Shown here: positions 6,609 to 10,532 of the stretch, piece after piece
How positions within the stretch are numbered: position 1 is the first letter of the stretch
Layout: every line of letters starts with the position of its first letter
DNA from: Cloacimonetes bacterium UBA6081
Lineage (GTDB): Bacteria > Cloacimonadota > Cloacimonadia > Cloacimonadales > Cloacimonadaceae
NCBI GenBank assembly: GCA_002428685.1
Contig: DIXL01000010.1
Coordinates: forward strand, 22,592-33,123
DNA: 10,532 nt
Reading direction: 5' to 3'
Notes under the pieces: generated by a model
Database searches by the model: none
What the model was told of the DNA's origin: nothing
Seen by the model: the letters and a program-made list of their open reading frames with translations, nothing else
Program-made: the position numbers and the translations under genes

Positions 6609-7991
6609 CTATAACCTGACACAAAATCTATCATAGATCTCAGCCATGACAGCTGCTCTTTTGCTTTTCGCCAGGCTGTGTAATTCGTATCCCAGCCTGC
6701 TATGAACGTCCAAAATAGCAAAAATTATCTCCGTTGCCAGGTGGTTTTGCAGCATAACTTGCCACTCAGTAGCAAATTCCTCTTTGTTCCAATATAAATT
6801 CAAAACACGCGCCATTCGTTCCAAAGTGCACATCTGCTCAAAACTTATTGCATCGGATGCCAAACACTGATAGGGTGGTGAATCCTGCCAAAGATAAGCT
6901 CTCAATCGGGCAATTTCCACCATGGGCGTCCCGGGCAAAATCTTCAAGGTGCCAAGCTGCACAGCATCCGGATGTGTGGCACAAAGCTCATTTACTGATC
7001 GCAACACCGAAGCAAAATCTTCTGACGGTAATCCGGCAATCAAATCTGCGTGGATGCGAACCTTGGTTCTGCTTTTCAATTCATTTAGCACTGCTTTGGC
7101 TTTTTCCCAATTTGAGCTCCGTCCGCAGATTTCACTAACCGCGGAATTAGTTGTCTGAACCCCTATTTCAAAACGGATTCTACACTCCGGTGCTTTTTCC
7201 AGAAGGGCAATATCAGCCTCGGTGAGCAAATCTGGATAGATTTCAAAATGCGCTTCGCAGGGGCAGTCAGTTTCGATAAAGTAGCTCCAGATCAGCCTTG
7301 CCAACTTGGAATGAATATTAAAACTGCGATCTACAAACTTAATGGTTTTTGGTTCAAGCTGTTTGATGGCATCCAATTCTGCATATAACTTTTGCACCTC
7401 ATTGGGTTTGTCCGGATCAAAGCGCAGCTCATTACGATCATCAGATGCCGAAAGGCAATATGCACAGTGATATGGGCAACCACGATAACACTCATAATAC
7501 ACCAATTTACCCTGTAAAGTGCTTTTATCCTCCGCCCTGTAGGGAAAGGGGATTTGCTTCAGTGGAAGATGCTTTGGAACATCTGCCTCAAGCTCCTTAC
7601 GAGAAAATCCACTCTCTGCCAAAGCTCTGAAAGCCGCTTCTCCAGCACCGCTTATAACAAAATCAGTTTCTCCAAAGGCATTGCCAAAGTTGGATGCTTC
7701 GGGGCCTCCAACCACAATCTTGCTCTGGGGCAGCATTTTTTTTAAATCCGGAACCAACTGCTGGAGAAATATCCGGTTCCAAATATAGGCAGAAAAGCAG
7801 ATCACATCTGGATTTTGCGCATAAAGTGCGTGCAGGATATCCAGTGGCTGATCTTTTAATGTCCAGGTAAGCAAATGCACTTCATAGTGCAAATCACGAA
7901 TCATTTCCCGCAAATAATACAAAGCCAGATTGGATTGACTCCAACTGCTGTTTATGGCTACCATTAGAATTTGTAACTTTTCTTTACTCAT
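6609..7991 (-). CDS. B12-binding-type radical SAM protein, DUF4080 type
   Basis: The product has 460 residues from the ATG at 7991; a GTG at 7997 would add two. The Shine-Dalgarno match is weak (TTAGG, 5-nt spacer). The N-terminal third (about 4-126) has the cobalamin-binding Rossmann-like layout: a first strand LQILMVAINSS, VVGGPEASN and VISGAGEAAF. The radical SAM core follows, with YRGCPYHCAYC giving the CxxxCxxC 4Fe-4S ligands at Cys172, 176 and 179, then FEIGVQTTN, DLIAGLPSED and QLGTLKILPGTPM, which are typical of DUF4080-type proteins. The DxHxxG motif holding the cobalt-ligating His in classical B12 domains is absent; the equivalent region reads INSSWSQSNLAL. Such enzymes are cytoplasmic and probably cleave S-adenosylmethionine; the substrate of this group is not established to my knowledge. 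The C-terminus may be shorter than in many relatives, and the stop lies 37 nt from a REPIN-like element. It is 70 nt downstream of the beta-helix gene on the same strand with no clear terminator between, so co-transcription is possible. Confidence 0.85.
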   Translation of the reverse strand: MSKEKLQILMVAINSSWSQSNLALYYLREMIRDLHYEVHLLTWTLKDQPLDILHALYAQNPDVICFSAYIWNRIFLQQLVPDLKKMLPQSKIVVGGPEASNFGNAFGETDFVISGAGEAAFRALAESGFSRKELEADVPKHLPLKQIPFPYRAEDKSTLQGKLVYYECYRGCPYHCAYCLSASDDRNELRFDPDKPNEVQKLYAELDAIKQLEPKTIKFVDRSFNIHSKLARLIWSYFIETDCPCEAHFEIYPDLLTEADIALLEKAPECRIRFEIGVQTTNSAVSEICGRSSNWEKAKAVLNELKSRTKVRIHADLIAGLPSEDFASVLRSVNELCATHPDAVQLGTLKILPGTPMVEIARLRAYLWQDSPPYQCLASDAISFEQMCTLERMARVLNLYWNKEEFATEWQVMLQNHLATEIIFAILDVHSRLGYELHSLAKSKRAAVMAEIYDRFCVRL

Positions 7992-8061
7992 AACCACCTA
8001 AGTAGCGGACCCTTTGTAGCTGTCAATGAAAACCTGCCCCCTGGCACCTATCCCACGTTCC

Positions 8062-10458
8062 CTATTTCGCCAGAATCATCTTGCCGGTGAAGGCTTGGTC
8101 AGAACAGCAGACACGATAGAAATAGATGCCGCTGGAAACGGGTTGATTATTGTCATTGCTGCCATCCCAAGTTGCTTTGTGGCTACCGGAAGGTAGATTG
8201 GCATTCAGCAACTGTCGCACTCTCTGGCCTTTGAGGTTGTAGATATCAAGCGTGGTTCTACCGGAAAGCGGAAGGCTGAATGCTATGGTGGTAGTGGGAT
8301 TGAAAGGATTGGGGTAGTTGGTTGCGGTTATTCTATCCACTAAAGAAGGTGTAAAGGGATCATCGTTATCAACATAAGGAATCGAACCAAACTCATAGCA
8401 GCCCACATCTATCCGGCTATCCCAAATACGAAAGTTGTGCGCCAGATCATAGGGTAACAGCTCCAACCCTGCGGTATCAGGGGTGCCGGTATTGATGCAA
8501 GGCGAACTTGCAGCCAAGTGCAAATACTCCGGACTGCCGACAGTTGTGCTGGCAAACATGGGATCTGAGGAAAGATTGTGCACTCCATAGCTCAATGTGT
8601 TCTGAGAATCAGGATTGTAGATACTGGATGAACCACCCTGAATGCTGTTATAATCAAAATCCAGATTGCCGATAATGTTGCTTTGGGGATGAGCATTATA
8701 TAAGAAGAGTTCATGGGGTGTATCCGGATTATAGAAAATATTGTTGCGCATTACTACTTTCCCTTGGGTTCCGACCGCTCCCCCCAGCCCATAATTATTA
8801 TAAAAAGTACAGTTGGATACCTTGTAATCACCAAAACTGTTGTTTCCAAAGATAATAGGCGCACCAGCATTGGATCTGATATTCTCAAACAGGCAATTAT
8901 TAATGTTTACGTCCACCACATTTTCAATACCATTATTGGTATTGGAGATATGAAAAGTGCATTGATTGTTTTGCACTGAGATATTGCGAAAAGTGCAGTT
9001 CTCCACATTAAGTGAATCCTCCACCCAGATATTTACCACAGTAATGCTCCAACTGTCATCACCGGGCGTATCAGGCGAAGTATAGGTGGAATGAATATTT
9101 TCGAAAACTGAATTTGTTATGGAACCAGAATAAGCGATCAATATTTGGAAAGCTGACTCGGGAGTGGTGATATTCCTGATTATGAGAGAATCAAAGCTGG
9201 ATGATTCGAACAAATATGAATACATTGCTCCCATGTAATAGGTTGTGAAATCATCAACAATAACGTCCTTAATATGCATATTGTGAGATAAATTACCCAA
9301 GTATAGCGGCACTCGGTTGCTTGGTGTACCCTCAAGAAGTTTGACCCCTCCAAAAGTGATATTTCTTGCCTTATGGGATGCAATAATAATCCCTAAATTT
9401 GAGCTGCAATCCACATTGGTAAATATTGTAGTATTCTCAGAACCACCCCCAATAACATTGACATTCGATTTTAATGGAATCGGAAGAATCTGATCATTTA
9501 CACCTTCACTATATGTTCCGGGCAGGACGTGTACTGTCTTCACATTAAGGCTATCTGCGGCTATTCTGTGTATCGCCTTGGTGATGGATTTCATAGCCTG
9601 AGTGGAGTTTAGTCCCGAATTGCTGTCATCACCATTGGGGCTTACATAAAGATCGTGGTTTACTTCTGTCCGGTAAGCTCTTTGGATGTTGACCGTGTCT
9701 GTGTATTGATTGAACAGGGGTATATTACTGTGCCTTGCCACATAGAACCTATCGGGAGTGCTTACGGTAAACATATCCAGATTTATCTCCAGATTAATCC
9801 TTAAATCCCACACAAGGAAATCAACAGGATTCATGCCATAATTTGAATATATTGAACAGCGATTAACAGGATCAAAGACAATAGTAGGATAATGAGTTGA
9901 GCCACCACAAAGGAAAATTCCTCCTCCTTGAGCAATTGCATAGTTATGATAAACTTTTACACCACTAAGGAATAGTGAATTTTCGTCACTGAATATGCCA
10001 GCACCCATTGCAGCTCTATTGCCAGTAATTTCACAATTGATAATGTTGATTTGTCCCACAAGATGCATAAATATCCCTCCCCCTCTTCGTAATCCATCCC
10101 AAACTGGATGTCCGATTCCATTAGTAATAGTAAAACCTCTTAGGGTTGCATTCTGCTCTGCATTGCGAAAGGTCACACAAGAGCCGTTTTGATTGCCATC
10201 AATAATGGTGTAGGTGATATAGGTGCTATCGTTAGTGGTGGCTTCCAGACTGCACACAGTGATGGATTTGCCTATGTAATCAATATTCTCATAATACCTC
10301 CCGGGATATACCAGAACGGTATCGCCATTATTGGCAGTGTCTATAGCGGCTTGAATGCTGGTGTAAGCCTGGCTGCCATCCAAAGCAACGCTTAAGGTAG
10401 CAGCATGCAACATGCTCAGCACGGTTAGTAACAGTATGGCAAAAATAGATATTTTCAT
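8062..10458 (-). CDS. Secreted right-handed beta-helix protein with T9SS type A sorting domain
   Basis: From the ATG at 10458 the protein has 798 residues. AAAGGA (10466-10471) lies 7 nt upstream and a clean signal peptide follows (MKISIFAILLLTVLSMLHA, cut near 19), so this start is preferred over an in-frame one at 10494. Two parallel beta-helix modules are visible. The first (about 20-215) has YTSIQAAIDTANNGDTVLVY, RGFTITNG and repeated GGGIF turns. The second (about 269-690) opens with LYVSPNGDDSNSG and VHVLPGTYSEG, continues with ladder turns NCTF, NCLF and NCTF (487, 521, 549), and ends with DPMF...YLHLAASSPCINTG...DVGCYEFG. Residues about 710-798 are the T9SS/FlgD-like C-terminal domain: NYPNPFNPTTTIAFSLP, LDIYNLKGQRVRQL, ATWDGSNDNNQPVSSGIYFYRV, ending KMILAK. 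Export through Sec and then a T9SS-like machine to the surface is expected. Such helices often bind or cut polysaccharide, but I see no definite catalytic residues, so no enzyme activity is assigned. Confidence 0.85.
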   Translation of the reverse strand: MKISIFAILLLTVLSMLHAATLSVALDGSQAYTSIQAAIDTANNGDTVLVYPGRYYENIDYIGKSITVCSLEATTNDSTYITYTIIDGNQNGSCVTFRNAEQNATLRGFTITNGIGHPVWDGLRRGGGIFMHLVGQINIINCEITGNRAAMGAGIFSDENSLFLSGVKVYHNYAIAQGGGIFLCGGSTHYPTIVFDPVNRCSIYSNYGMNPVDFLVWDLRINLEINLDMFTVSTPDRFYVARHSNIPLFNQYTDTVNIQRAYRTEVNHDLYVSPNGDDSNSGLNSTQAMKSITKAIHRIAADSLNVKTVHVLPGTYSEGVNDQILPIPLKSNVNVIGGGSENTTIFTNVDCSSNLGIIIASHKARNITFGGVKLLEGTPSNRVPLYLGNLSHNMHIKDVIVDDFTTYYMGAMYSYLFESSSFDSLIIRNITTPESAFQILIAYSGSITNSVFENIHSTYTSPDTPGDDSWSITVVNIWVEDSLNVENCTFRNISVQNNQCTFHISNTNNGIENVVDVNINNCLFENIRSNAGAPIIFGNNSFGDYKVSNCTFYNNYGLGGAVGTQGKVVMRNNIFYNPDTPHELFLYNAHPQSNIIGNLDFDYNSIQGGSSSIYNPDSQNTLSYGVHNLSSDPMFASTTVGSPEYLHLAASSPCINTGTPDTAGLELLPYDLAHNFRIWDSRIDVGCYEFGSIPYVDNDDPFTPSLVDRITATNYPNPFNPTTTIAFSLPLSGRTTLDIYNLKGQRVRQLLNANLPSGSHKATWDGSNDNNQPVSSGIYFYRVCCSDQAFTGKMILAK

Positions 10459-10478
10459 CCTCAAATCCTTTATTTTAG

Positions 10479-10510
10479 GGTATAGGGAGAGCAATAGCTC
10501 TCCCTATACC
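10479..10510 (-). promoter_or_regulatory. Perfect 14-bp stem-loop in the 5' leader of the beta-helix gene
   Basis: GGTATAGGGAGAGC (10479-10492) and GCTCTCCCTATACC (10497-10510) are exactly complementary around a 4-nt loop (10493-10496). In the sense of the minus-strand gene the stem ends 7 nt before the ribosome binding site at 10471-10466 and about 20 nt before the start codon. It is not followed by a U-tract in either direction (CTAAAATAAA on the minus strand), so an ordinary terminator of an upstream gene is unlikely. It could stabilise the mRNA 5' end, affect ribosome access, or as DNA be a dimeric operator. Confidence 0.6.
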
Positions 10511-10532
10511 TGGAGTTTGGACATTTTACGTA

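Noticed and set aside
6194..6721. Minus-strand small open frames across the radical SAM remnant and the second REPIN-like element
   Set aside because: They read antisense through the remnant and the repeat arms and resemble no protein.
6073..7991. A RiPP-type peptide-modification locus built on the two radical SAM genes
   Set aside because: One gene is a broken remnant, the two are convergent and of different families, and I see no precursor peptide, leader-binding protein or exporter.
7999..8026. Promoter for the B12-type radical SAM gene (TTGACA at 8026-8021, minus strand)
   Set aside because: The -35 box is perfect, but the only candidate -10 (TACTTA, 16-nt spacer) is poor and practically touches the start codon, so a separate promoter is not supported.
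10459..10494. Upstream in-frame start of the beta-helix protein at 10494
   Set aside because: It would begin inside the 14-bp stem-loop and add 12 residues before the signal peptide; AAAGGA at 10466-10471 supports the ATG at 10458.

Overview
The window looks like chromosomal DNA of a Gram-negative bacterium of the FCB group, most likely Cloacimonadota (the former WWE1 lineage); this placement is inference. The grounds are a beta-helix protein ending in a classic type IX secretion (T9SS) type A / FlgD-like C-terminal domain (NYPNPFNPTT...), a very large secreted protein built of Ig-like, lamin-tail and chitobiase C-terminal-like modules, a lipoprotein with an acidic stretch right after the lipid-bearing Cys, and moderate G+C. 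Shine-Dalgarno sites are easy to see and the better promoter candidates look sigma70-like.

Layout. Positions 1-305 hold the 3' end of clpB (+), closed by a hairpin at 331-361. Converging on it is a 1424-residue secreted multidomain protein (399-4673, -). The 555-bp gap at 4674-5228 between two divergent genes holds a candidate promoter for each, a 138-bp REPIN-like inverted-repeat element and three 33-bp tandem repeats. A small probable surface lipoprotein follows (5229-5978, +) with its own intrinsic terminator. Next come a decayed C-terminal fragment of a radical SAM/SPASM protein (about 6073-6382, +) and a second REPIN-like element (6432-6571), homologous to the first but inverted. On the minus strand, a B12-binding-type radical SAM protein of the DUF4080 type (6609-7991) lies 70 nt downstream of a two-module beta-helix protein with a T9SS-type C-terminus (8062-10458). 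The beta-helix gene has a perfect 14-bp stem-loop just upstream of its ribosome binding site.

How the parts relate. Three of the five substantial genes encode exported, surface-type proteins, so this is largely a cell-envelope/secretome region beside a housekeeping chaperone gene. I see no toxin, defence, phage or biosynthetic operon. The most informative non-coding signal is the pair of REPIN-like elements: their 28-29 bp terminal arms are perfectly complementary, each arm folds on itself, and two small internal hairpins are preserved between copies, one with a compensatory base-pair change. The second point of interest is the radical SAM remnant, which has lost its N-terminal catalytic part and carries an apparent one-base frameshift inside its cluster-binding region.
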